Origin: Palleronia salina
GTDB taxonomy: Bacteria; Pseudomonadota; Alphaproteobacteria; Rhodobacterales; Rhodobacteraceae
NCBI RefSeq assembly: GCF_900141995.1
Contig: NZ_FQZA01000007.1
Coordinates: 62,001 to 126,000 of the forward strand
Direction: 5' to 3'
Length of the DNA stretch: 64,000 bases
Shown here piece after piece: positions 19,038 to 27,697 of the stretch. The notes beneath the pieces are model-generated. The model was not told the DNA's origin and did not search any database. It was given only the letters and a program-made list of their open reading frames with translations. Every line of letters starts with the position of its first letter. Within the stretch, counting starts at the first letter, position 1. Position numbers and translations under genes: made by a program.

Positions 19038-19344
19038 GGCGCACGGCCGTCCCGTAGGCAAGGACCTCGGACGCGCGTTCGGCGATCTGCGACGTCTCGA
19101 ACCGCGCGCCGACGATGGCGTCGGTCCCCAGCGCCCGCGCCTCGGCCACCATGCGGTCATGGGCCTGTTCGCGCGCGCCGGCCAGCAGCTGCGCGTATTC
19201 CCGCACCTCGCCACCCACGAGGTTGCGCAGGCTGGCGACGATATCGCTGCCCACGTGCTTGGCGCGCACGGTCGATCCGCGCACAAGGCCCAGCGTTTCG
19301 GTGATCTGCCGGCCCGCGACCGTTTCGGTGGTGGTGATGAGCAT
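19030..19344 (-). CDS. YbjQ/UPF0145 family protein
   Basis: Small protein of 104 residues with the family pattern: LITTTETVAGRQITETLGLV, RGSTVRAKHVGSDIVASLRN, GGEVREYAQLL, and GARFETSQIAERASEVLAYG. Members assemble into oligomeric beta-sandwich rings and are sometimes called heavy-metal-binding, but a function is not established. It lies in a minus-strand run of small genes between the corrinoid protein and DUF1638, with a 12-base gap to the membrane protein before it. Confidence 0.88.
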   Translation of the reverse strand: MLITTTETVAGRQITETLGLVRGSTVRAKHVGSDIVASLRNLVGGEVREYAQLLAGAREQAHDRMVAEARALGTDAIVGARFETSQIAERASEVLAYGTAVRLG

Positions 19345-19356
19345 GGCGCGGCCCTC

Positions 19357-19572
19357 TCAGCGCGGGGTCTGGTCGTAATGGTCGTCCTCGTGCGAGGACA
19401 GACGCTGGGCGATCACCCGCCAGACGACGTAGAGAACAAGGGCGGCGGGGATCAACAGGGTCAGCGGCAGCGGCGCATGCAGCCCGGCCACGATCATGCT
19501 GCCCAGCCAGATGGTCAGACCGGCGGCGAAAACCACGATCACGAGGATCAGGACGAACTTGTCGAGCGGCAT
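19357..19572 (-). CDS. small two-helix membrane protein
   Basis: Protein of 71 residues with two hydrophobic helices (about residues 6-28 and 34-55) and a charged tail ending SSHEDDHYDQTPR. No family recognised. It is 12 bases upstream of the YbjQ-family gene and probably cotranscribed with it. Confidence 0.65.
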   Translation of the reverse strand: MPLDKFVLILVIVVFAAGLTIWLGSMIVAGLHAPLPLTLLIPAALVLYVVWRVIAQRLSSHEDDHYDQTPR

Positions 19573-19621
19573 GGCGCACCTCCTGTCCCCGATATAGGGG
19601 CCGTCGATGCGCCGCGGAAGA

Positions 19622-19825
19622 TCAGTCCGCCGCGTTGGCGCCGTGACCTTTCAGAATCACGCGCACCAGCAGCGCGGCCAGCAGGGCGACGGGCATCATG
19701 GCAACCAGCCCGGGCGCGCTCAGCGCATCGGCCGAGAGGGCGACGGCGGTGCGCAGCGAGGCGAGGAAGAACACGGTGGGAAGGGCGACGAGGGACAGCA
19801 GGACAACATTGATCTTGCGGTGCAT
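19622..19825 (-). CDS. small two-helix membrane protein
   Basis: Protein of 67 residues with two hydrophobic segments (about residues 6-28 and 40-59) and a short hydrophilic end. No homologue recognised. It is the first of the small genes downstream of the corrinoid protein, separated from it by 144 bases containing a strong hairpin, so it may have its own promoter. Confidence 0.55.
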   Translation of the reverse strand: MHRKINVVLLSLVALPTVFFLASLRTAVALSADALSAPGLVAMMPVALLAALLVRVILKGHGANAAD

Positions 19826-19930
19826 TCGAAAGGGCTCCGGTTGTGTCGCCCTCAGAATTACGTTGCGTCATGGCGAAAAAGCGGCGCCAATTTGCGCTCA
19901 TTCGGGAATTGACGCGACCGTCCCGGGTCG

Positions 19931-19961
19931 CCCACCGGAAGCAGCGTCCGCTTCCGGTGGG
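19931..19961 (-). terminator. strong hairpin after the corrinoid-protein gene
   Basis: A perfect 12-base stem (19931-19942 with 19950-19961, cccaccggaagc/gcttccggtggg) encloses a 7-base loop, starting 9 bases after the stop codon of the corrinoid gene. There is no T run on either side, so it may serve as a transcript-end stabiliser or a Rho-assisted terminator rather than a classic intrinsic one. Confidence 0.65.
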
Positions 19962-19969
19962 GTAGGGGA

Positions 19970-20668
19970 TCAGGCGACGCCCTGGTTGTGGCGACGGGCG
20001 ACCTGGGCCTTGGCCGTTTCCACGGCGACCGCGGCATCCCGGCAATAGGCATCGGCGCCGATGGCCTTGCCGAATTCCTCGTTCAGCGGCGCGCCGCCCA
20101 CCAGCACGATATAATCGTCGCGGATGCCCTTCTCGACCATGCTGTCGATGACGACCTTCATGTAGGGCATCGTCGTGGTCAGCAGGGCGGACATGCCCAG
20201 GATGTCGGGCTGTTCGGTCTCCAGCGCTTCGAGATATTTCTCGACCGCGTTGTTGATGCCCAGGTCGACCACCTCGAACCCGGCGCCTTCCATCATCATG
20301 GCGACGAGGTTCTTGCCGATGTCGTGGATGTCGCCCTTCACGGTGCCGATCACCATCTTGCCCATGCGCGGGGCGCCCGTCTCGGCCAAGAGCGGCTTGA
20401 GGATGGACATGCCACCCTTCATGGCGCCCGCGGCCAGCAGGACCTCGGGCACGAAAAGGATGCCGTCTCGGAAGTCGTTGCCGACGATGGTCATGCCGCC
20501 CACCAGCGCCTTGGTCAGCACGTCGTAGGGCTGCCATCCGCGCTCGAGCAGGATGTTGACGCCTTCCTCGATCTCTTCTTTCAGGCCGTCATACAGGTCG
20601 TCGTGCATCTGCTGGACAAGTTCGTCATCGTCCAGTTCGCTCAGGATGATCTCTTCGTCGTCTGACAT
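19970..20668 (-). CDS. corrinoid (cobalamin-binding) methyl-carrier protein
   Basis: Protein of 232 residues of the MtbC/MtgC type that carries a methyl group on cobalt between methyltransferases. Residues 15-95 form the helical cap domain; the cobalamin module starts near 105 with GTVKGDIHDIGKN, where His115 is the expected lower-axial ligand, and continues with ALLTTTMPYM and GGAPLNEEFGKAIGADAY. The methyl donor is unknown: no MttB-like or MtrH-like gene is adjacent. Betaine-homocysteine methyltransferase (21989-23011) and DUF1638 are nearby, which points to methylated-amine or betaine one-carbon metabolism. Confidence 0.93.
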   Translation of the reverse strand: MSDDEEIILSELDDDELVQQMHDDLYDGLKEEIEEGVNILLERGWQPYDVLTKALVGGMTIVGNDFRDGILFVPEVLLAAGAMKGGMSILKPLLAETGAPRMGKMVIGTVKGDIHDIGKNLVAMMMEGAGFEVVDLGINNAVEKYLEALETEQPDILGMSALLTTTMPYMKVVIDSMVEKGIRDDYIVLVGGAPLNEEFGKAIGADAYCRDAAVAVETAKAQVARRHNQGVA

Positions 20669-20800
20669 CTTGCACTCCTTCTAAAGGCGCGGCGTTTCAG
20701 TTCCGTATGGCGGAACCGGCCGCGGCCAGTTGGTGATTGGCGACATGGATTGTCGATTTGGCGACGTTAAGACACTGTTCCGTCGCCCGATCTGGCGAAT

Positions 20801-20815
20801 GTTCTTTTTTCGTTC
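20801..20815 (+). promoter_or_regulatory. LexA (SOS) box upstream of the radical SAM gene
   Basis: The sequence GTTC-N7-GTTC (GTTC at 20801-20804 and 20812-20815) is the alphaproteobacterial LexA operator. It lies 12 bases before the ATG of the radical SAM gene, where a bound repressor would block transcription or initiation. A perfect match in a promoter position makes chance less likely, though 8 defined bases can occur randomly. Confidence 0.72.
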
Positions 20816-20827
20816 TAGTCTGGCCGC

Positions 20828-21922
20828 ATGACTCGCAGCCCCCATACCGCTCCGCCGCGCCAGCGCACGCCGGGGCGCGGCACCGACAGCAACCCCGAAA
20901 CCCGTTTCGACCGCTACGCGCGGGTGGCCGAGGATGACGGCTGGGCGGTCTCCGAGGATGAGGACCTGCCGACCCTTAGGACCGAGGTGCGGGACGAGTC
21001 GCCGCGCCGTGTCATCACGCGCAACACGTCGCCCGACATCGGCTTCGACCGGTCGATCAACCCGTATCGGGGCTGCGAACACGGCTGCGTCTACTGCTTC
21101 GCGCGGCCCAGCCACGGGTATCTCGGCATGTCGCCGGGGCTGGACTTCGAAACGCGGCTCATCGCCCGCCCCGACGCGCCCGCGCGGCTGGAGACCGAGC
21201 TGCGGCGGAAGGGCTACGCCCCCGCGACCATCGCCATGGGCACCAACACCGACCCCTACCAACCGATCGAGCGGGATCGCCGCATCATGCGCGGCATTCT
21301 CGAGGTGTTGCAGCGGTTTCGTCACCCGCTGAGCATCGCCACCAAGGGCAGCCTGGTCGAACGCGACGCGGACATCCTGTCCGAGATGTCGGGGCAGGGC
21401 CTGGCGCGGGTCGGTGTGTCGGTCACGACGCTGGACGCCGGGCTGGCCCGGACGCTGGAGCCGCGCGTGCCGTCGCCCGCGCGCCGGCTGAAAACGATCG
21501 AGCGGCTGGCCCGTGCCGGGATCGAGGTGCGGGTCATGGCCTCGCCGCTGATCCCGGGCCTGACCGATCCCGAGCTCGAATCGATCCTGCAATCGGCGCG
21601 CGACGCGGGCGCGGTGGCCGCCTCGTGGATCATGCTGCGCCTGCCGTTCGAGGTGTCGGGCCTTTTCGAGGACTGGTTGGAGATCCACGCGCCGGGCCGC
21701 CGCGACAAGGTGCTGGCGCGCCTGCGCGAAATGCATGGCGGCAAGACCTACTCGGCCGAGTGGGGGCACCGTATGCGCGGCGAGGGGGTGCACGCGGCGC
21801 TGATCGCGAAGCGGTTCGATGTGGCCGTCAAGCGGCTGGGTCTGGTCGAACATCTCCCGCCTCTCAGGTGCGATCTGTTCCAGGTGCCGCTGGGCGATGC
21901 GCGGCAGCCGTCGCTGTTCTAG
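20828..21922 (+). CDS. PA0069-family radical SAM protein (SplB-like)
   Basis: Protein of 364 residues. The radical SAM cluster motif is GCEHGCVYCFARP (CxxxCxxC, near residues 82-89), preceded by NPYRGC. Further segments ATIAMGTNTDPYQPIE, SIATKGSLVERD and LMLRLPFEVSGLFEDWL (in the protein as IMLRLPFEV) are typical of the PA0069 family related to spore photoproduct lyase. A DNA-repair role is suggested by that kinship and by the LexA box directly upstream, but is not proven. It ends against a three-hairpin element shared with the convergent bmt gene. Confidence 0.92.
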   Translation: MTRSPHTAPPRQRTPGRGTDSNPETRFDRYARVAEDDGWAVSEDEDLPTLRTEVRDESPRRVITRNTSPDIGFDRSINPYRGCEHGCVYCFARPSHGYLGMSPGLDFETRLIARPDAPARLETELRRKGYAPATIAMGTNTDPYQPIERDRRIMRGILEVLQRFRHPLSIATKGSLVERDADILSEMSGQGLARVGVSVTTLDAGLARTLEPRVPSPARRLKTIERLARAGIEVRVMASPLIPGLTDPELESILQSARDAGAVAASWIMLRLPFEVSGLFEDWLEIHAPGRRDKVLARLREMHGGKTYSAEWGHRMRGEGVHAALIAKRFDVAVKRLGLVEHLPPLRCDLFQVPLGDARQPSLF

Positions 21923-21926
21923 GCCG

Positions 21927-21988
21927 AAGATCATCCGGGATGATCTTTTCGAGACAATCCCGGATTGTCTCCAGCACGTGATCCGGGA

Positions 21989-21996
<8 letters not shown>
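21927..21996. repeat. three-hairpin palindromic element, copy 1
   Basis: Three consecutive odd palindromes: 21927-21947 (10-base arms around one G), 21951-21971 (10-base arms around one C) and 21974-21996 (11-base arms with one G-T pair). All share a core of the form ATCC-S-GGAT, and the second begins with CGAGAC. A second copy with the same plan lies at 38991-39058. The element fills the gap between the convergent radical SAM and bmt genes and its third hairpin covers the bmt stop codon. Confidence 0.85.
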
Positions 21997-23011
<1,015 letters not shown>

Positions 23012-23048
23012 GGTGCTTTGCTTCCCAGAATTGATTTCCGCTGATGTG

Positions 23049-24860
23049 TCACGAATGCGCGCTGTGGACAAATGCAGATGTTTCATCATCTTCATGCGCC
23101 GGTGCCGTTTCGGGCGGTCGCGCGATGCACCACAGCAGGTCCGCCAGGCCGAGCGCAAGGGCCAGCCGGGAGGGCGCCGCGGCATACAAGGGACGCCAGC
23201 GCGGATCGAAATACGATTTGAACCGGCGCAGACCCTCGCTGCCCCGGGGCTGCCAGCGCGCCCCGTCAGCTACTGCGGCGAGAGAGACGTCAGTCACCCC
23301 CTCGGTCCGCGCCGCCGAGATCGCGTGCGCGACGAGCGCGTGCATGGTTCCGTCCGGCGCCTCCGCGTCCCAGCGGACAAGGTCGAGCGTCCACTCCCGA
23401 GCGCCCTGGTGCAGCGTGATGAAGGCCACGGCGCGGCCGTGCAGACGGGCGGTGAAGACGCGCTGATGCGCCACGTAGCAGGGCGCATAGCGGCCCATTG
23501 AGACGCCGCGCGCGGGGCCGCAGGTGGCCTGCCAGGCGCGGTCGATCCGCGCCATGTCGGCGGGGCAGGCGGGGTCGGTGCCGATGGTCACGCCCGCCGT
23601 CTCGGCCTTGCGCAGCTTGCGGCGCAGCTGCCGGCACGCCGGGCGCGCGGGGTCGAAGGTGCTTGCGTCGACCACCGCCTCGGCGCCCAGCCGCAGCCGC
23701 GCCCAGCCCCGTGCCCCGAGCCGAACGGCATCGCGTTCTTCGATCTTGTAGGCGAGCGGCATGCGTCCCTGTTCCCACGCCGCAGCGATCAGCGTGTCGG
23801 CCCGGGTGTAGCCATCGTAGTCCGGACCGATCTGCGCCAGCGTGTGCGGTGCGGCCCAGCAGGTCGCGGCGGGCCGGCCATGGCGCAGCAGGGCCACCGC
23901 GCCGGGCTGATGCAGCAGACCGGCCTCGGCGCGCGTGGCGTCCGGCGGCGGGGCCAGTCCCGTGGCGGTTCGTGCGGGCAGGTCCGGCGCTGCGAAAAGG
24001 CTGGGGCGCAGGGTCAGCGCGGCGAGCGCCAGTGCTCCGGGCACGGCCACGTGGGCCATTCGGAACGCCATCGCCGCGCAGATGAGCGCGCCCGGCGCCG
24101 CCAAGGGCAGGGACTGTGCCAGCGTCAGGTCGAAGCTGCCCGCCCCGCCCGGAAGACCCGACGCCAGGCCGGCGCCAAGGCTCAGCAGGAAGGCCGGCAG
24201 CACCTGGAGATAGGGAATCTCGGGCAGGAAGGCCCAGAACGCGCAGGCCGCGAAGCTGGCATCGGCCATGGCCCAGCCGGCGATGGTCAGCACCAGTGGA
24301 AGCGGCGGCAAGCGCCCCGCGCGCCGGTTCAGCGCCACGGCCAGCAGCCCGGCGGCCACCACGGCAAGGATGCTCCACCCCGCGATGCGCAGCGCGGTGC
24401 CGCCCAGCCCGCCCGACACGATGCCCAATGCGGCCAGCGTGGCCAGCGCAGCCAGGAACGCGCCGGAACTGGCGGCCGTCACCATGGCCGCGCGCCCCAG
24501 CCCCCCGGCCGGATCGCAGCGCCAGCGCACCAGCAGCCCCACCAAGGGCCCCAGGCCTGTGACCTGCGTGACGCCCAACGCAGCCATCGCGCTGCGCCCG
24601 GCGGCCAGCGGGGCCCGGCGGGTGCCGAGCGCGCGGTGCACCGCGGCCTCGGACCGGGCAAAACAGCCGAAACAGGCGGCGGTGGCCGCAAGCGACAGGG
24701 CCCATTGCCCGGGGGCGATCCGGGTCAGCCGCGCGACGATGTCGCTCAGCTCGGCCGCCGGCCACGCGTCGCGCAGTGCCACCAGGACCGCCACGGCGAT
24801 GAGCATGGGAAAAAGGCCCCGCATGGCGGGACCCAGATACGTCGTTACTGCCTGATACAT
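23049..24860 (-). CDS. mprF: MprF-like phosphatidylglycerol lysyltransferase-domain protein
   Basis: Membrane protein of 603 residues. The N-terminal ~290 residues contain about eight hydrophobic segments resembling the MprF flippase-like region (TQVTGLGPLVGLLVRWR; FLLSLGAGLASGLPGGAGSFD). The C-terminal ~300 residues form the DUF2156 aminoacyl-lipid synthase domain (GDY-like PDYDGYTRADTLIAAAW, AYKIEERDAVRLGARG, FKSYFDPRWRPLYAAA). It is shorter than the ~850-residue MprF proteins. Expected role: amino-acylated phosphatidylglycerol or related lipid at the inner membrane. The amino acid used is not evident. Confidence 0.85.
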   Translation of the reverse strand: MYQAVTTYLGPAMRGLFPMLIAVAVLVALRDAWPAAELSDIVARLTRIAPGQWALSLAATAACFGCFARSEAAVHRALGTRRAPLAAGRSAMAALGVTQVTGLGPLVGLLVRWRCDPAGGLGRAAMVTAASSGAFLAALATLAALGIVSGGLGGTALRIAGWSILAVVAAGLLAVALNRRAGRLPPLPLVLTIAGWAMADASFAACAFWAFLPEIPYLQVLPAFLLSLGAGLASGLPGGAGSFDLTLAQSLPLAAPGALICAAMAFRMAHVAVPGALALAALTLRPSLFAAPDLPARTATGLAPPPDATRAEAGLLHQPGAVALLRHGRPAATCWAAPHTLAQIGPDYDGYTRADTLIAAAWEQGRMPLAYKIEERDAVRLGARGWARLRLGAEAVVDASTFDPARPACRQLRRKLRKAETAGVTIGTDPACPADMARIDRAWQATCGPARGVSMGRYAPCYVAHQRVFTARLHGRAVAFITLHQGAREWTLDLVRWDAEAPDGTMHALVAHAISAARTEGVTDVSLAAVADGARWQPRGSEGLRRFKSYFDPRWRPLYAAAPSRLALALGLADLLWCIARPPETAPAHEDDETSAFVHSAHS

Positions 24861-24940
24861 ACCCTACCCGTCGAAGCTGCCCCGACGGGCACGATGACAG
24901 GCAGATGCCAAGAATTCGCTAAGGCGAGAAGAGGTCTTCG

Positions 24941-25255
24941 TCAGCTTTCGTCGGCGAGTTGCGCCTTCGCCTCGGTCAAGAGCTCGGTCATCTTGTCGCG
25001 CAGGGTCTTTTCCTCGACCCGGTCGCCCAGGTCGCCCTTCACCTTGCGGTAGACGTCCTCGTCGCCGGCTTCCTCGAAATCGGCCTTGACCACTTCCTTG
25101 GCATACTCGGCGGCGTCGTCGCCGGTCTTGCCCATCAGGTCGGCGGCCCAGAGCCCCAGCAGGCGGTTGCGCCGCGCCTCGGCCTTGAACTGCATCTGGG
25201 CATCGTGGGCGAACTTGTTCTCGAACGCCTTCTCGCGGTCGTGCATGTCGGTCAT
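24941..25255 (-). CDS. F1-ATPase inhibitor zeta subunit (DUF1476)
   Basis: Helical protein of 104 residues of the DUF1476 family, shown in Paracoccus to be the zeta inhibitor of the F1Fo-ATP synthase. The N-terminal inhibitory segment is [18 protein letters not shown]; the rest is the conserved four-helix core ([38 protein letters not shown]). Start chosen at ATG 25255, since the inhibitory N-terminus begins exactly there; the frame upstream is noise. It precedes mprF by 80 bases and is divergent from purC. Confidence 0.93.
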   Translation of the reverse strand: MTDMHDREKAFENKFAHDAQMQFKAEARRNRLLGLWAADLMGKTGDDAAEYAKEVVKADFEEAGDEDVYRKVKGDLGDRVEEKTLRDKMTELLTEAKAQLADES

Positions 25256-25404
25256 GGGGACCTCCCTGGTGGTATTCGTTTCTTTTATGCGGCCCGTCGT
25301 GCGCGCTGCCAAGCCCCCGTTCTTGCCGGTACGTCGGCAATCGCCTATACGCCGCAACAACACCCGGGCGCCCGGCGCGCGCGCGCCCCGATCGAGGAGC
25401 ACCC

Positions 25405-26166
25405 ATGGCACGGCGCAAGAAAATCTACGAAGGCAAGGCCAAGATCCTGTACGAGGGCCCCGAGCCGGGCACCTTCGTGCAGTATTTCAAGGATGACGCC
25501 ACCGCGTTCAACGCCGAGAAGAAGGCGACGATCGACGGAAAGGGCGTGTTGAACAACCGCCTGTCGGAGTTCTTCATGAAGGGGCTGACGCAGATCGGCA
25601 TCCCCAACCATTTCCTCAAGCGGCTGAACATGCGCGAGCAGCTGATCCGCCAGGTCGAGATCATCCCGCTGGAAGTGATCGTGCGCAACTTCGCCGCCGG
25701 TTCCATGTCGACGCGGCTGGGCCTGTCGGAGGGCACCGCGCTGCCGCGTCCCATCGTCGAGTTCTGCCTCAAGGACGACAAGCTGGGCGACCCGCTGGTC
25801 AGCGAAGAGCACATCATCGCCTTCGGCTGGGCGTCGCAGCAGGACCTGGACGACATGCTGGCGCTGGCCCTGCGGGTGAACGACTTCATGTCGGGCGTCA
25901 TGCTGGCCGTCGGCATCAAGCTGGTGGATTTCAAGATCGAGATCGGCCGGGTGTGGGAAAACGACTTCCAGCGCCTGATCGTCGCCGACGAGATCAGCCC
26001 CGACTCGTGCCGGCTGTGGGATGTCGAGACCGGCCAGAAGCTGGACAAGGACGTGTTCCGCCGCGACCTGGGCAGCCTGACCGACGCCTATACCGAGGTG
26101 GCGCGGCGCCTGGGGGTTCTGCCCTCGAACGTCACCCACGCCACCAAGCCCACGCTGATCAATTGA
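25405..26166 (+). CDS. purC: SAICAR synthetase
   Basis: Phosphoribosylaminoimidazole-succinocarboxamide synthase, step 7 of purine synthesis. The 253 residues carry [19 protein letters not shown] (the nucleotide-binding start), NGKGV-like [34 protein letters not shown] and the [13 protein letters not shown] signature. RBS gaggagc precedes the ATG. It opens a purine cluster with purS, a nucleotidase gene and purQ. Confidence 0.97.
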   Translation: MARRKKIYEGKAKILYEGPEPGTFVQYFKDDATAFNAEKKATIDGKGVLNNRLSEFFMKGLTQIGIPNHFLKRLNMREQLIRQVEIIPLEVIVRNFAAGSMSTRLGLSEGTALPRPIVEFCLKDDKLGDPLVSEEHIIAFGWASQQDLDDMLALALRVNDFMSGVMLAVGIKLVDFKIEIGRVWENDFQRLIVADEISPDSCRLWDVETGQKLDKDVFRRDLGSLTDAYTEVARRLGVLPSNVTHATKPTLIN

Positions 26167-26169
26167 GGG

Positions 26170-26194
26170 CTGACGGAGCGCCGTCAGGTATTTT
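26170..26194 (+). terminator. attenuator-like hairpin between purC and purS
   Basis: A 7-base stem (ctgacgg at 26170-26176 with ccgtcag at 26181-26187, 4-base loop) followed by gtatttt lies 3 bases after the purC stop. It may give partial termination or RNA-end stability within the purine operon. Confidence 0.5.
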
Positions 26195-26221
26195 GAGAAA
26201 GATGAAGCAGGGGACCGCGCG

Positions 26222-26452
26222 ATGAAGGCACGGGTACACGTGATGCTGAAGGACGGGGTCCTCGACCCCCAGGGCGAAGCGGTGCGCCACGCGTTGGGGT
26301 CGCTGGGCTTCGACGAGGCGCGCGGCGTGCGTCAGGGCAAGGTGATCGAGCTGGATCTCGAGGATGGCACGTCCGAGGCGCGCATCGGCGAGATGTGCGA
26401 AAAGCTGCTGGCCAACACGGTCATCGAATCCTACCGGATCGAGATCCTCTAG
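26222..26452 (+). CDS. purS: FGAM synthetase small subunit
   Basis: PurS of 76 residues, the structural subunit of the three-part FGAM synthase with PurL and PurQ. It has the family pattern [25 protein letters not shown]-like [13 protein letters not shown], and a C-terminal [14 protein letters not shown]. The next gene starts with GTG directly after its TAG stop, so translation is coupled. Confidence 0.95.
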   Translation: MKARVHVMLKDGVLDPQGEAVRHALGSLGFDEARGVRQGKVIELDLEDGTSEARIGEMCEKLLANTVIESYRIEIL

Positions 26453-26995
26453 GTGCGTATCGCCATCGACATGGACGAGGTGCTGGCCGACACGAACGCG
26501 GCCAAGCTGACCTTCCTGCGCGAGCGGGGCTATTCCTTCACCGAGGACGAGATGACGGGCCGCAAGGTGACCGAACTCGTCAGCGACGAGGATGCCGCGC
26601 GGGTCGAGACGATGCTGCATCGCGGTGTCGTGTTCGGCAATGTCGACGTCATCGAGGGCGCGCAGGAGGCGCTGGCGCGGCTGGTCGAGGATCACGAGGT
26701 CTATATCGCCACGGCCGCGATGGAGTATCCCGCGTCCTGCGTCCACAAGGTGGCGTGGATGGAGCGGCATTTCCCCATGGTGCCCGTGCTGAACCTGGTC
26801 CTGTGCGGCGACAAGTCGATCATCGCGGCCGATGTGCTGATCGACGATTCGCCGCGCCATTTCGAGAATTTCGGCGGCATCGGCGTCTGCTTCGATGCGC
26901 TGCACAATCGCGGGCAGGACGTCGCCCACCGGCTGATGCGCTGGTCCGACGCGCCCGACCTCATCGACCGGCTGGAACAGGAGCGTGCGCAATGA
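26453..26995 (+). CDS. 5'(3')-deoxyribonucleotidase family (NT5C) protein
   Basis: HAD-superfamily phosphatase of 180 residues. The catalytic DxD motif is IDMDEVLAD (Asp6 and Asp8), motif II is the TAAMEYP segment, and the closing [15 protein letters not shown] supplies the acidic motif. These fit NT5C-type pyrimidine or deoxyribonucleotide 5'-nucleotidases. The gene begins with GTG immediately after the purS stop and its stop overlaps purQ as ATGA, so it is embedded between two subunits of one enzyme, an unusual place. Confidence 0.88.
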   Translation: MRIAIDMDEVLADTNAAKLTFLRERGYSFTEDEMTGRKVTELVSDEDAARVETMLHRGVVFGNVDVIEGAQEALARLVEDHEVYIATAAMEYPASCVHKVAWMERHFPMVPVLNLVLCGDKSIIAADVLIDDSPRHFENFGGIGVCFDALHNRGQDVAHRLMRWSDAPDLIDRLEQERAQ

Positions 26996-27660
26996 AGGCG
27001 GCCGTCATCGTCTTTCCCGGATCGAACTGCGACCGCGACCTGGCCGTGGCCCTGCGCGCGGCGGGGTTCGACGTGACCATGGTCTGGCACAAGGAGACCG
27101 GCCTGCCGGGCGGCGTCGACCTCGTGGGTTTGCCGGGCGGATTCTCGTTCGGGGACTACCTGCGCTGCGGCGCCATCGCGGCCCGCTCGCCGATCGTCGG
27201 GGCCGTGGTGGATCACGCGAAGAAGGGCGGTTATGTCCTTGGAATCTGTAACGGTTTCCAGATCCTGACCGAAAGCGGCCTGTTGCCCGGCGCGCTGATG
27301 CGCAACCGCGAGCTGAAGTATATCTGCCGGACCGTGCCGCTGATCGTGAAAAACGCCGACAGCCCTTTCACCAGCGGCTATCGCGACCGGCAGGCGATCG
27401 ACATTCCTATCGCGCATCACGACGGCAACTATTCCGCCGACGCCGACACGTTGGCGCGACTGTCGGGCGAGGGCCGCGTGGCCTTCACCTATGCCGCCAA
27501 TCCCAACGGGTCGCGCAACGATATCGCCGGGATCCTGAGCGAGAACGGCCGTGTGCTGGGCATGATGCCCCACCCCGAGCGGGCGGCCGACCCGGCGCTG
27601 GGCGGCACCGACGGGCGGGCGCTGTTCACGAGCCTTGCGCAATCCTTCGCCGAGGCCTGA
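26992..27660 (+). CDS. purQ: FGAM synthetase glutaminase subunit
   Basis: Class I glutamine amidotransferase of 222 residues that feeds ammonia to PurL. The catalytic cysteine lies in [20 protein letters not shown]; the N-terminus [15 protein letters not shown], the [18 protein letters not shown] loop and [10 protein letters not shown] (His-Glu pair) complete the site. Start at ATG 26992 overlaps the nucleotidase stop. PurL is not in the window. Confidence 0.97.
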   Translation: MKAAVIVFPGSNCDRDLAVALRAAGFDVTMVWHKETGLPGGVDLVGLPGGFSFGDYLRCGAIAARSPIVGAVVDHAKKGGYVLGICNGFQILTESGLLPGALMRNRELKYICRTVPLIVKNADSPFTSGYRDRQAIDIPIAHHDGNYSADADTLARLSGEGRVAFTYAANPNGSRNDIAGILSENGRVLGMMPHPERAADPALGGTDGRALFTSLAQSFAEA

Positions 27661-27697
27661 GCTTGCCCGGAAGGGCGCGGACGCGTAATTTCGCGAC

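Noticed and set aside
20669-20827. Cobalamin riboswitch ahead of the corrinoid-protein gene
   Set aside because: The 159-base spacer has TTGGCGAC repeats and a LexA box but no B12-box-like sequence.
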